Shown piece after piece: positions 12,301 through 22,705 of a stretch of DNA of 64,000 nucleotides. Both the position numbers and the translations under genes were made by a program. Source of the DNA: Delphinus delphis (lineage: Eukaryota > Chordata > Mammalia > Artiodactyla > Delphinidae); contig NC_082689.1 in the NCBI RefSeq assembly GCF_949987515.2, forward strand, positions 62,453,246-62,517,245. Direction: 5' to 3'. Every line of letters begins with the position of its first letter. Positions within the stretch are counted from its first letter, which is position 1. Under the pieces are notes generated by a model. That model was not told the origin of the DNA and made no database searches. It saw only the letters and a program-made list of their open reading frames with translations.

Positions 12301-15300
12301 GCCTTCTCATTCAGGCCATCCCTATGTTATTTAAAATTACAAGCCCAGGGCTTCCCTGGTGGCGCAGTGGTTGAGAGTCTGCCTGCCGATGCAGGGGACC
12401 CGGGTTCGTGTCCCGGTCCGGGAAGATCCCACATGCCGTGGAGCGGCTGGGCCTGTGAGCCATGGCTGCTGAGCCTGCGTGTCTGGAGCCTGTGCTCCGC
12501 AACGGGAGAAGCCACAACAGTGAGAGGCCCGCGTACTGCAAAACAAACAAACAAACAAAACTAATACAGTAAAATTACAAGCCCACACCCCACATTGCTT
12601 ATCACTTTAACTGCTTTTTCTTTGTTGAATGATACAGCACTATTTTAATTATTTATTTTGTTTGCTGTCTCTCTACCCCAACTATTGTGAAAGCTCCATG
12701 AAAGTAGAGATTTTTAATGTTTTTGTTTACTGTTATGTCCCAGTACCTGGAATAGTCCCTGGCACATAGTAGGTAATCGAAGTGTTTAAAATATTGTTTT
12801 TGAAAGCCTAGATGAAATGTCACCTTTTCCATGAAGCCTTCCTTTTTTCTCATTTGCCCACATCATTTTCTAGCTTTCTCATGGCATTTATCACTTTTGC
12901 CTGCATAGCTATTTACATAATTGTCTTTTCTCCACTTTAGATTGTCATTCCCCTGGGGCATGTGCTGTGTCCTTTCTCATTGTTTCTCCCATGTCGCTTT
13001 GCAAATTCACTCAATAATCAGTGAATACGTCACAACTAAATTTAAAAGTATATTTTGCCCAATTTCCTTAATGAAAATGCCCCCATTCCTTTAACAAATA
13101 TGTAGTTATTGTTTTGTTTTGTTTTTTAATTCTATTTTTATTTATTTATTTATTTTTGGCTGTGTTGGGTCTTCGTTTCTGTGCGTGGGCTTTCTCTAGT
13201 TGTGGAGAGCAGGGGCCACTCTTCATCGCGGTGCACGGGCCTCTCACTGTCATGGCCTCTCTTGTTGCGGAGCACAAGCTCCAGACGCGCAGGCTCAGTA
13301 GTTGTGGCTCATGGGCGTAGTTGCTCCGCGGCATGTGGGATCTTCCCAGACCAGGGCTCGAACCCGTGTCTCCTGCATTGGCAGGCAGATTCTCAACCAC
13401 TGCGCCACCAGGGAAGCCCCTGTAGTGATTGTTGATGATGTGCCAGGCACCATGCTTGGCCCTGAACTAGAGAGAGGACTTACCCTGTCTCTGACCTTGG
13501 AAATCTCACAGTGTAAAAGGAGAGTTATTTATCTTCATATAAACAGATGAAGTCAATAAAGTACTATGAATAAACTGCAGACAGGGCATAGTAAGGATGA
13601 ATTTATTCAGGATTTTGATAGCTGTTTTTGAGGTTAAATTTAAAGAAAGTCCTTTGACTTATTTTTATAATCTATGTGTTCAATATTAGAGCAAGTAGGA
13701 TAGTCTAATAAAGTATTTAAAAATATTTTTCATGTGGAGAATTTTACACTTTATTTCCTATACACACACATACACAAGATCATACTATATGCATTATTCC
13801 CTTTGGATTTTTAGAATAGACTTTATTCTAAAAATAAAGTATAAAATAAAGTATTAAAAATAATTTCCACTTAATATATGAAAGGAGCGATGGGGCTCCC
13901 TTTCAGTCTTGTAAAAGACTATAAAATATCTGACTCTCTAAATAAAGTATATTGGTTCCATAAAAAATCCATTCATGAAGACTTGACAAGTGATGGTTAT
14001 TTTGTTATAGGCTAATGGAGGAACGGAGAGAAAGAATAAATAACTTCCTGAGTAAACTAATGAAAGAGAAATTTGACAATCAAGATTTGATTATTGCTAG
14101 AGATATTGCAGAAGCTGAGGCTGAATGGAAAAAAAGAGAAAGAGAAAAGTATGAAAAAAACAAAGCAGAATTAAAAGCAATTGCAGAACATAGAGCTCTT
14201 GTGGTAAGCAATTCAATGATGACAAATAAAAATCAAAAAACAAATTTGAGCTCTTTACACTGTAGTTTCTCCTTACTCCCTCCTAATATACTCCCTCTGC
14301 CTCCCTGACAAAAACTAGCAGATTTGAAAAACAATGTATAAATTATCTTCCTGTAGTCTTGAAATCAGACCATGTTTAATTTCTGACAGAAAATGACATG
14401 GTAGACAATTACAAATAAGATCTTTATAGATGCAAAGTAATAATAATCTCTTCTGTTTCAGAAGAGATTTGTTTGCATCTGAAGTGCAAAAAGTTATTCA
14501 TTTAATATACCTTTCGTTTGAATGTTTTTAAGATAAATCAAGTAAAAATTACCCCATTGTGTTTCTGTATATCTTAATCCTTCAGAATGTATCTCCTACG
14601 TGACTGACTGTCATAAGATATAAATTGGATACTTTATAAACATTGTAGCAATTAATTTTTTACCTTACAAATATTTCCCTACCCTGAGATGGTCTTTTCT
14701 GTTCCTGAGATGGTCTTTTCTGTTCCTGTATTTTTTTAAAACCAGTATCATTCTACTTACGTTTTTATTGTTTCTTGATATTAAGGAAATAGAACAAAAT
14801 CAAAGTAAACTGGCCACGTGGGAATCAGTCCATGTGTGTCCAATTTTCTGCCCTTGCATTGCTCCTGGCTGACTTTCTGCTTAGAGCTTTCTAACTTTGT
14901 GCCTTATTGAAGGCTGTTGGTTGCTAAAAATGGTTTTAATTTTTTCCTTTGCCTTTTATCATCTAGATAAAAAATAAAGAGGAAGAAGAAAGACAAAGAA
15001 AAATAGAGGCTAAAGAACAATTGCTAGCTGTCCTGAAAGCAGACCAGATTTTCTGGGAGCATGAAAAGGAGAAAAAACGGAAAGCTGATAAAGAACGTCG
15101 AGAAGTTCAAGATGCCCATATTCAGCAAATGGTAATTATTCCTAAATGTTTATACTTCTTTTAGCAATAAATATGTAATATAGAGTTCTTGATAGTTTTC
15201 TGTTTCCTAAAGCAGTTTCCTTTATCAAGTAAGATCAGATGGTCATTATGGTTATGACACAATAAAATGTATTAAAAATGTGAAGAGTTAGTTTTTGTTT

Positions 15301-18300
15301 TTATGGGTATTGAAGTTCTCACACTAGGTTTATGTCTTTTGCACAACTATTTATCCTTCTTTAGTTTCTATTGTGTTTTGATAAATATTTAAGAAAATAC
15401 AAATGCAAATGGCAGGCCATGATGCTTCCTTTACTTTTTCCCCCTCTTTAAAACCACTACCCAGAGAATATGTTGATTGGGATCACATAGGTTTCATATT
15501 TGAGGTGAGTGGGGGTCCCAGAGATTTTACAACATGTATGGAAGACCTGGCAACCAATCATTTGTGTCTAAAAACTGTTTTCCAGAATAGCTGTACCATT
15601 TTCCATTCCTACCAGCAATGAGTGCAAGGACAAGTTGCCCCACATCCTTGCTAACACTTGTTATTGCCATCCTTTAATTTTTAACTATTCTAGTATAGTG
15701 TTATCTCATGGTGTTATTTTGCATTTCCCTAATGACTAAAGATATTGAACATCTTTTCATGTACTTTTTAGTCATTTGTGTGCCTTGTGAAGTGTTTATT
15801 TAAATCTTTTGCCAATTTTTTAGTTGGGTTGCTTTCTTTTCTCTTTTTATTTTTTATTTTTGGCTGCATTGGGTCTTCATTGCTGCACACGGGCTTTCTC
15901 TAGCTGTGGCAAGCGGGTGCTACTCTTCGTTGCAGTGCATGGGCTTCTCATTGCGGTGGCTTCTATTGTTGCAGAGCACGGGCTCTAGGTGCGTGGGCTT
16001 CAGTAGTTGTGGCACACAGGCTCAGTAGTTGTGGCTTGTGGGCTGCAGAGCGCAGGCTCAGTAGTTGTGGTGCATGGGCTTAGTTGCTCCGTGGCATGTG
16101 GGATCTTCCCGGACCAGGCTCAAACCTGTGTGACCTGCATTGGCAGGCAGATTCTTAACCACTGCACCACCAGGGAAGCCCTGGGTTTCTTTCTAATTGT
16201 TGAGTTTTAACTTATTTTTTTAATGTGGTGAAATATACATAACATAAAATTTACCATTCAAACCAGGGGTCCCCAACCCCTGGGCCCCAGACTGGTAGCG
16301 GTCCGCGGCATGTTAGGAACCAGGCTGCATAGCAGGAGGTGAGCAGTGCGCGAGCGAGCAAGGCTTCATTTGCCACTCCCCATCGCTCCCCATTGCTTGC
16401 ATTACCACCTGAATCATGGCTCACATTACTGCCTGAACCATACCTCCCCCTCCCGTCCGTGGAAAAATTGTCTTCCACGAAACCGGTCCCTGGTGCCAAA
16501 AAGGTTGGGGACCACTGATTCTATTTTTAATCATACAGTCCAAGGGCATTAAGCACATTTACACTGAGGTGCAACTATGAATACTGTCCAACTTCATAAC
16601 TTTTTCATCATCCTACTCTGAAACTCTGTACCCATTAAACAGTAACTCTCTGTTCCCCTTCCTCCCAGTTCCTGGTAACCAGTGTTCTACTTTTTGTCTC
16701 TGTGAATTTGCTTATTCCAGGTACCACATATTAGTGGGATCATACAATATTTGTCCTTTTTTGCCTTATTTGCCTTATTTGTCTTATTTCACTGAGCTTA
16801 TGTCTTCAAGGTTCATTCATGTTGCTGCATGTGTCAGTTTCATTCCTTATTAATGCTGAATAATATTCCATTGTACATATATACCACAATTTGTTTATCC
16901 ATACATCCATCAATATATATTTGGGTTTTTCCCATTTTTTGGCTATTGCAAATAATGCTTCTGCACATTGGTATAAGATATCTGTTTGAGTCCCTGTTTT
17001 CAATTCTTTTGCTTATATACCCACAAGTGGAATTGCTAGATCATATGGTAATTATATGTTTAAGTTTTTTCAGAACCACCATACTGTTTTCTACAGCAAC
17101 TGTACCATTAACACTCTGACCAGCAATGTTCAAGGGTTCCAGTTTCTCCAAATTCTCAACATTTTCTGTGTTTGTTGTTGCTTATCATAATGGATTTAAA
17201 ATGGTATCTTATTGTGGTTTTCATTTGCATTTCCCTCATGATTAGTGATGTTGAGCCTCTTTTCATATGCTTATTCAGTCTGAAGACTTCCTTTAGCACA
17301 TTTTATAGCACAGGTGGGCTAGCAATAAATTCTTTCAGTTAATGTTTTTCTGGAGATGTCTTTATCTTGCCTTTTCATTGGATATGAAATTATTGGATAT
17401 CATTTTTTTCAGCCTTTTGAATGTTTGTTCCAGTGTCTTCTGGCCTTCACTGTTTATGACTAGAAATCTGCTCTCAATCATAGTTTGTCCCCTATATGTG
17501 ATGTGTCATTTTTCTCTTGAAAATGAAGTTTTTTCTTCATTTTTGGCTTCCTGCAGATTGACTATGATGCATTTTCCTTGAGTTTTTTCTATTTGGGATT
17601 TGTGGTGCCTCTTGGATGTGCTAGTTAATGTCACCAAATGTGGGGAGTTTTCTGTTATTTCTTCAAATATTTTTCCTGCTTCTTTATCCTTTTTTCTTCA
17701 GGGACCCAATTTGCACATACACAGAGACATCTGATATTATACCAGAAACCTCTGACAGTTCTGATCATTTTTAGTCAATATTTTTCTCTTTGTTCCTCAG
17801 ATGGGACAGTTTCTATTGATCTACCTTCAGATTCACTGGTTCTGATGTTGAGCTCATCTAATGAATTTATCAATTATTGAACTTTCAACCCTACAGTTTT
17901 CATTTGGTTCTTTTTTATATTTTTTATATTGTTTCTATTTATCTGATTAGATTGCCAGTTCACTCATTCTGAGCATATTTCCTTTAATTCACTGGATATA
18001 TTCATAACTGCTTTGAAATCTAATTGCTAAAGTCAATACGCAGTTTCATTCAGTTAGTTTCTGTTTCCTGGGAATAATGTAACACGTTTCTATTTCTTTG
18101 CAGGTCTAGTAATTTTTGGTTGAAAACTTGACATTTTATAGAATATGTTGTAGATTGTTTTGTTCTGAGAGTTGTTGCTTTTTTAGTAGGCAACTGCTTT
18201 CCCTGGACGCAAGCTATGAAATCTGTTTTCACCACAGAAGGTAGCCTCTGATGTCTTTGCTCACTTTTATTTTTTAAAGCCTCGACTCCTAGGGTTCCTC

Positions 18301-21300
18301 ACTGTACTGGTGTTGACAGTCATCCAATAATATGGGTAGAGTTTATGTTCAGACACCTTCAGCCAGTAATGTTTTTACTCCTACCCTTGCTATGCAAGCT
18401 GTGGGCAGGTTGAGGGTGGTAGTCCAAAGAACACTAAATTCATAATTTCTCCCAGGCTTTTTTTGCCAGGCTCCTGAGGTATCCTGTGTGAATGTGTTTT
18501 ATCAGTTAGTCAGGGATGTCTGTAAAGTTTATCATTTCAACTCTTCTGTCTCATTCCAGAATCTCCCCCTTCAATTTCTAGCTGCTTTGCCACTCAACCC
18601 AAATAGAATCTGACATCATTATCCAGTTAAATTGCAAGTTTTCACCTCCTGAGCTGGAGGGATAGCAATGCCCTCCAAAGAATGCCAGAAACTTGCGGTT
18701 CTTACCTTCTGATTTAGTAGTTTTTCATGAAAAAACACTTCTCAAGTAGTTGCCTGTACATGGTCACTTACCAGTGCTCTGAAATGGTTGATTTTAATAA
18801 TTTTTAATAATAAACTTGTTTTCTGTGGAGAATAATTGGCCAACCTCCTCATGTGGCCATTATCAGAAGTAGGATCTGCCATATTATTTTGAAGCAAATT
18901 CCAGATATCATATCATTTTATCAATGTATATTTCAGTATCTTATCTCTAAAGCTCAGGGACTCTTTAGAAATTAACAATCACAATTCTGTTAAAACATCT
19001 AAAACAATTAACATTCAAAAATATAGAACAATTAACATTCAGCATTTAAATTTCCCCCAGATTGTCTCATGAATATTTTTAGTTTTTGTTTGAGGATGAA
19101 ACAGGGTCCATATATTCTATTTGGTTGATATGTCTTTCAAGTTTCTTTTAACCTATAACTCCTCCTCCACCCCCATCCTCTGTTTTTGTCTTAGGTTCTC
19201 CCTCCTTGTCTCCATTATGTTTATCTTGCAATTTATTTGTTGAAGGAACAGGGTTTCTTATCTTTTAGAATTATTATAGTCTGCATTTTGCTGATTGGAT
19301 CCCTGCAGGGTAGTATTGTTCCTCACATTTCATGTAAAATCTAGTTTAGGTCAGATTCAGGTTCAGTTTTTTGGTGAAAACTCGTAACTGGTGTTGTGTA
19401 TTTCCATTAGAAGGCATGTAATGACTGTTGTCTCACTTTCTGTGATACAAACAGCCTTTGATGATTGTTACCTAGATTTAATTCATCAGGTGGAAAAATG
19501 TCAGTATTTTCTGCTTCCTTCTCATCGATTTGCTGAAGTTTTCAAAGAAATTTTCATGATCAGCAGTTTCTCTGCAGTACAATTTTAAAAGAAAAGACAG
19601 GATATTTGATTCTTTAACTGTATTTTCGAGTTTTCAAAATAATTAGCTCTCTAGCATCCTCCAAAGGTATTTGTTACTTTACCCCCATGTGTTATAATTT
19701 TTAGGGTTTTAAACCAGTATTTTAAGTTTCTTTACAAATCTGTATTTATGCTTAATGTATATAAAGTTTAAGGTACCAGTCATGTATTCCATTATGGTTA
19801 CCTTTCCTTCCATTCTCATTTCTTTTCTGTACTTCAAATATTTCTCCCTGTTCCCTCAACATCTTTCTACAAAACTGCTACCAAACCAATACAGTATATC
19901 CCAACTGCTCCTTGTTAAGATCCCAAATTACAGCATTTTACCATTGATGAGATAGTTCTTAGTCTCTCTGATTTTTTCCTGTTATTGAATATCATTTTCT
20001 ATTTTTCAAACTCCTAGTATCCTATCCCCTATTCAACATATAGCATGAAAGCCTGTTTTGAAACGTAGCACTCAGTAACAAAAATTTGCTATTTTGTATT
20101 CATATGGTTGTTTTATTTCCTCACAAATTTCAATTCCTGGTAGATATATCAGGTTTAAGCTACTATTTTATGCTGAAGTGTTGGTTACTGAGTTTGAAAT
20201 ATATTTTCATGAATACTATATTCATAAGTAGACAAAATCTTAATTTTTGATACTCAGCATTTCTTAAAATGCTTCTGAGAAGACACAAGGAAAAGGTGTC
20301 AACCAAAACTTTATAGAAATCTTTAAAAACCCATTAGTCACCTCATATAAGCAGTTAAAAGAACAATGGTTTTGTAAATTATAAAGTTAAAAGAAAAAAA
20401 TTATGAAATGTTAGTAAACTGGCTTTTGGTAGGTAGATTGCTTATTTCTACCTAGCTCCAACATTGATAAATGTCACTTGTTCCAACTTCAAATTCTTAG
20501 GAAAGAGAATGTGACTGGTTTAACCACTTAATTCAGATATTCATTGCTGACTTAATCTTATGTGGCTCAGTCACATGGTATATCTGGCTGATTTGGGACA
20601 GTGGGTTTGGGTGCATTCCTTCAGAATAGTGGATGGATGGGGACAGCGATTGATTATTATGTCTTCTACACTTGTCAAAGTACACATCTTCTAAATGGTA
20701 GAAACAGGATTTTAAACTTGGTTATTTGATTTTTAATTTCATGCTGCATTGTTTAAAGATGTACCATCACATAATACTGAGCCACTACTTTGAACATGAT
20801 ACTGTTGTGAGAAGCATGGGAGAATTTATGAAATAAATTATAGTATATAGTTGTTAAGTCAGGACTTGTCAAATATCAATGAGTTTAGAAAGCTCTATCT
20901 GCAACTTCAAATGCTACATATATTTAAAAAATTGATTTTTTTTTTTTTACTAATACAAAGTGTATTTTTTCTTTCCTTCCCAAATAGGCCCAAAATAAAT
21001 TTAATGCCCTGCAAGCAAAACAAGCAGAATTAGAGTACTGCAGACTTACTGAAGCTCTTGTGGCTGAAAAGGAGAAGGAATTTCAGGATTATGCCAGAGA
21101 AGTAATTGAATCTGAGTCTGAATCAACAAACAAGTATATTTATCCTCTTGTAAAAGCTGTACAGGAAGGACCTGGAGGTGGTCCTGGGCCAGTTTTTGTG
21201 GACAGAGGTGTATTAAGACCCAGGTATCAGGCAAATGATATTACTGGAGTCCAGCTCCCTTTTTATACCTCTCAGGGATCAAAATATAATAATTTTCAAA

Positions 21301-21332
21301 AGTCTAAGGGAAGGCTAGGTTTTACATGGTAG
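6161..21332 (+). CDS. CFAP210: CFAP210 (CCDC173), C-terminal part of the gene, five exons
   Basis: Join 6161-6317, 11290-11429, 14011-14203, 14967-15131 and 20988-21332. Each exon has an AG acceptor, each internal exon has a GT donor, and phases are continuous for 1000 nt (about 332 residues plus the TAG stop). The product is very rich in Glu, Lys and Arg with long charged coiled-coil helices ([28 protein letters not shown]). It ends in a conserved non-helical tail with [17 protein letters not shown] and finishes GRLGFTW. I recognise this tail as CCDC173/CFAP210, a microtubule inner protein of ciliary doublets (family knowledge). Human CFAP210 is about 550 residues, so roughly 220 N-terminal residues are encoded to the left of the window. 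The gene converges on PPIG, as in human 2q31.1. No frame damage is visible in these exons. Confidence 0.93.
6318..6837. other. CFAP210: CFAP210 intron, no feature
   Basis: AT-rich intron. Nothing is recognised. Confidence 0.5.
6838..7205 (+). mobile_element. CHR SINE, long (CHR-1-like) form
   Basis: Head GGGACTTCCCTGGTGGCGCA, B box GGGTTCGAGCC, then repeated ...CCACAACTACTGAGCC... units and a (AAATA)n tail. Imperfect duplication: AATAATCTATGTATTT left, AATAATCTATATATTT right. Confidence 0.92.
7206..7785. other. CFAP210: CFAP210 intron, no feature
   Basis: Intron sequence with pyrimidine-rich stretches. No exon or repeat that I can name. Confidence 0.45.
7801..8052 (-). mobile_element. CHR SINE, intermediate length
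   Basis: Poly(T)/(TTTA) tail, GGTTGCACCAGGTCTTAGTT, ending CCAGGGAAGTCCC. An exact 15-bp duplication CTGAAATACATCTTT lies at 7786-7800 and 8053-8067. Confidence 0.9.
8155..8537 (+). mobile_element. CHR SINE, long (CHR-1-like) form
   Basis: Head GGGCTTCCCTGGTGGCACAG, with an expanded run of CCACAACTACTGA-type units, ending CAGCCAAAAATAACTAA and an A-rich tail. It faces the antisense SINE at 7801-8052 with only about 100 bp between. Confidence 0.9.
8950..9480 (+). mobile_element. ancient interspersed repeat, family not named
   Basis: CACATTCCAGGCAGCAAGAA and AGCTTGGAAATATAGTCTTC resemble a widespread mammalian repeat (the '...GCTGGGAAATGTAGTCTT' type). I cannot assign the family from memory, and borders are approximate. 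Confidence 0.4.
9796..10006 (-). mobile_element. CHR SINE, short form
   Basis: A poly(T) tail of about 18 nt, GCGGTATGTGGACC, ending CACCAGGGAAGCCCA. Duplication TGGGCTTTTCTT at 9784-9795 and 10007-10018. Confidence 0.93.
10019..11289. other. CFAP210: CFAP210 intron, no exon seen
   Basis: AT-rich intron. 10860-11100 (ATACATTCATTATAAACTTG, TTTAACCATTTCTCCATTAT) looks like a diverged antisense L1 tail. Otherwise nothing is seen. Confidence 0.45.
11290..11429 (+). CDS. CFAP210: CFAP210 coding exon
   Basis: The acceptor is TTCCTCCAAG and the donor is CACAG|GTCAGC. The exon has 140 nt and reads [20 protein letters not shown] onward. It ends with AG of an Arg codon that the next exon completes. 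It includes a short glutamine run (four CAG/CAA codons) in a helical context. Confidence 0.88.
12050..13030 (+). mobile_element. LINE L2, split by a SINE
   Basis: AACCCTCTGATGGCTTTACA, AAGGCTCTACATCCATCCTA and CTCTTTCAGATCATTACTCA follow the L2 3' region to about 12347. It continues after the SINE with GAAAGCTCCATGAAAGTAGA and CTGGCACATAGTAGGTAATC to ~12790. A second L2 piece (12800-13030) starts GATGAAATGTCACCTTTTCC. Confidence 0.75.
12348..12570 (+). mobile_element. CHR SINE, short form
   Basis: Head GGGCTTCCCTGGTGGCGCAG, tail (AAAC)n at 12540-12560. An exact duplication AAAATTACAAGCCCA lies at 12333-12347 and 12571-12585. It sits inside L2. Confidence 0.93.
13114..13420 (-). mobile_element. 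CHR SINE, intermediate length
   Basis: (TTTA)n tail, GGCTGTGTTGGGTCTTCGTT, ending CACCAGGGAAGCCCC. Duplication TGTAGTTATTGTT at 13101-13113 and TGTAGTGATTGTT at 13421-13433 (one difference). Confidence 0.9.
13434..14010. other. CFAP210: CFAP210 intron, no feature
   Basis: AT-rich intron up to the acceptor at 14010. Nothing further is recognised. Confidence 0.5.
14011..14203 (+). CDS. CFAP210: CFAP210 coding exon
   Basis: The acceptor is TTTTGTTATAG and the donor is CTTGTG|GTAAGC. The exon has 193 nt: G completing Arg, then [20 protein letters not shown], ending AEHRALV in phase 0. An open reading frame running past 14203 is readthrough into the intron. Confidence 0.9.
14204..14966. other. 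CFAP210: CFAP210 intron, no feature
   Basis: Intron. A short direct repeat (CCTGAGATGGTCTTTTCTGTT twice, from 14683 and 14704) is the only structure seen. Confidence 0.5.
14967..15131 (+). CDS. CFAP210: CFAP210 coding exon
   Basis: The acceptor is TTTTATCATCTAG and the donor is CAAATG|GTAATT. The exon has 165 nt (55 codons, phase 0 at both ends). It reads [20 protein letters not shown], with a central [16 protein letters not shown], and ends DAHIQQM. Confidence 0.9.
15570..15825 (-). mobile_element. L1 3' fragment (antisense)
   Basis: AGCTGTACCATTTTCCATTC, ACCAGCAATGAGTGCAAGG and TTTTGCATTTCCCTAATGAC follow the antisense L1 ORF2-3' end. The same element probably continues after the SINE near 16190. 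Confidence 0.7.
15840..16181 (-). mobile_element. CHR SINE, long form
   Basis: Poly(T)-rich tail, GGCTGCATTGGGTCTTCATT, ending CACCACCAGGGAAGCCC. Inserted in the antisense L1. The flanks GGGTTGCTTTCTTTT and GGGTTTCTTTCTAAT are similar. Confidence 0.87.
16200..17290 (-). mobile_element. L1 3' end (antisense), interrupted by MER1B
   Basis: Before the transposon: TAACATAAAATTTACCATTC. After it: AAGCACATTTACACTGAGGT, AATATTCCATTGTACATATA, TTGGCTATTGCAAATAATGC and CAAGTGGAATTGCTAGATCA, the classic antisense L1 3' series. Confidence 0.78.
16264..16517 (+). mobile_element. MER1B-like hAT-Charlie DNA transposon
   Basis: Terminal inverted repeats CAGGGGTCCCCAACCCC and GGTTGGGGACCACTG. The interior has AGGAACCAGGCTGCATAGCA and GTCTTCCACGAAACCGGTCC, as in MER1B. 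The 254-bp copy is non-autonomous and has an internal deletion. The 8-bp flanks are diverged. Confidence 0.85.
17291..18850 (-). mobile_element. old L1M-type sequence (antisense)
   Basis: CAGTGTCTTCTGGCCTTCAC, TGACTATGATGCATTTTCC, GTTATTTCTTCAAATATTTT and TGTTCCTCAGATGGGACAG follow the antisense L1M internal region. It is diverged and has no open frame. Confidence 0.6.
18860..19590 (-). mobile_element. old L1ME-type 3' end (antisense)
   Basis: TTGAAGCAAATTCCAGATAT, AAATTTCCCCCAGATTGTCT, GGTTGATATGTCTTTCAAGT and CAGATTCAGGTTCAGTTTTT match the antisense L1ME 3' region. Confidence 0.65.
19591..20987. other. CFAP210: CFAP210 last intron, no feature
   Basis: AT-rich intron ending in a T-run (20937-20949) and the acceptor at 20987. 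No exon or nameable repeat is seen. Confidence 0.5.
20988..21332 (+). CDS. CFAP210: CFAP210 last coding exon and stop
   Basis: The acceptor is CCTTCCCAAATAG. The exon has 345 nt (114 codons plus TAG). It begins [20 protein letters not shown], then the coiled coil gives way to the conserved tail [18 protein letters not shown] and [15 protein letters not shown], ending GRLGFTW. This tail is the most diagnostic part of the gene in the window. Confidence 0.93.
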   Translation, partial: AQNKFNALQAKQAELEYCRLTEALVAEKEKEFQDYAREVIESESESTNKYIYPLVKAVQEGPGGGPGPVFVDRGVLRPRYQANDITGVQLPFYTSQGSKYNNFQKSKGRLGFTW

Positions 21333-21440
21333 AAAAAAGTTTATTTTTAAGAAGACTAAGTCATAGCTAATATTATGAGCTACAAATTCAAGTGAATTAT
21401 ATGCTTATAATTTGTTAATAAAGCTGCTTTTCATCTAAGT
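21333..21440 (+). other. CFAP210: CFAP210 3' UTR
   Basis: This is a short 3' UTR of about 105 nt. The end is set by the AATAAA at 21417-21422; the exact cleavage site is inferred. Confidence 0.65.
21417..21422 (+). terminator. CFAP210: CFAP210 poly(A) signal AATAAA
   Basis: A canonical AATAAA lies 85 nt after the TAG stop. It is followed within 25-30 nt by a T/GT-containing stretch (TTTTCATC, ATTATGTCTG). Confidence 0.75.
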
Positions 21441-22689
21441 ACAATTATGTCTGATCTGATTCTTCCCCATTCAAGATTAAGTCAGATTCCATTTTTTATT
21501 TTGATAAAACACGTACACAACCAAATGTATAATTTTAGCCATTTAAGAATATTCAGTGGCATTAAGTATATTCGTAATATTGTACAACCTGCACCTATTA
21601 GTACACAACTGCTCTGATCTGCTAATTTGATAAAAAGAAACCATAGCTAAAATTTGTGGCAAAGATGTAAATTGGAACTAGGACATTTTGGGTATTGAGA
21701 GGACTTGGTGGGGTGGGGGAGGTGTGAAAATTATGAATCCACACTTAAAAAAGAAACACAGTACTAGGTTAGGAAGTATGTTTAGGAAAGAAACCTAGAA
21801 AGCAATGAAAATAGAAAAAGCACATTGAAACTAAAAGTATTTTAATAACAAATTTGCACAGTCCATATGAAGCACTCACATTTTACATATTCTCCTGGCT
21901 TAATAAAACATTTAAAAACACTCCAGAATTTGAGAGTTTAATAATATTCACCTGCTAACACATATAAACCACTGAATGGTCAGAACGTTTTTACTTAAGC
22001 ATATATATTTTCAGTGACTCTCAAGTTAACTAGGTTAATTTTCCCTAAAACCAAAAATAAACAAGAAACCAAAAACTAGACAATCTGTTTTACAAACTCA
22101 ATTAACACTTATATGGCTTTACAATGGTAAGTGTTATATTAAAGCTGGCAGGCACAGAATATAATACAGTGTTCCTGCTGCTGAGAAATTTGGAGGAATT
22201 AAAAAGCAAATACTAGCACTCCAGTTGACAGAAATGCAAATTCCATGTATAACCTTAAAAGTCTGCTGAGGCAAAAGACACCTTGCAATGTGAAGCACTA
22301 TGATTAAACAGTTACACTAGAACTTATTCCTAAACCTGGAAATTGTCACTGCTGGCTAAATTCTTAAAAGAAGTTCAACATTGTTAAACTCTTTGCTCAG
22401 TTTTTTCCTAATACAATTTCTGTGGGTAAAATAAAAGTATTATTTTAATTGATTTATCTTCATTATTTAGCTTTTAATAAAAATAAAGGCCGAATAAGCT
22501 AATACAATGATTTAAAAAATACAAAAACAAACTGTTTATGATAGTATAGTTTATTTTATACAATGTTTAACTATAAAAGTTGATAGTTTCAGAGTTTAAA
22601 TTCTGTAAAATGCAGTTTGCAGAAAACAGTTTAACAGTTACTAGACTAATGATAAGAGAAGCAGCATTTTGAAACTAATTATACAATTG
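21423..22689. other. convergent spacer between CFAP210 and PPIG 3' ends
   Basis: AT-rich sequence holding one old antisense L1 3'-end piece (about 21490-21620). I see no gene. The distal part could still belong to the PPIG 3' UTR if a later poly(A) site is used. Confidence 0.5.
21490..21620 (-). mobile_element. old L1 3'-end fragment
   Basis: The segment containing TTTAAGAATATTCAGTGGCA and ATTAAGTATATTC matches the familiar antisense L1M 3' sequence. It is diverged and has no visible target duplication. Confidence 0.55.
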
Positions 22690-22699
22690 CAACAACAGC

Positions 22700-22705
22700 T
22701 TTATT
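22700..22705 (-). terminator. PPIG: candidate distal PPIG poly(A) signal
   Basis: AATAAA on the - strand in the context GGAATAAAGCTGTTGTTGC, with T/GT-rich sequence following. It lies 3.3 kb after the stop. Other TTTATT occurrences near 22550 are alternatives. Confidence 0.35.

Noticed and set aside
14015..14308. 97-codon open frame starting at ATG 14015
   Set aside because: It is CFAP210 exon 14011-14203 plus readthrough past the GT donor. The true product is spliced.
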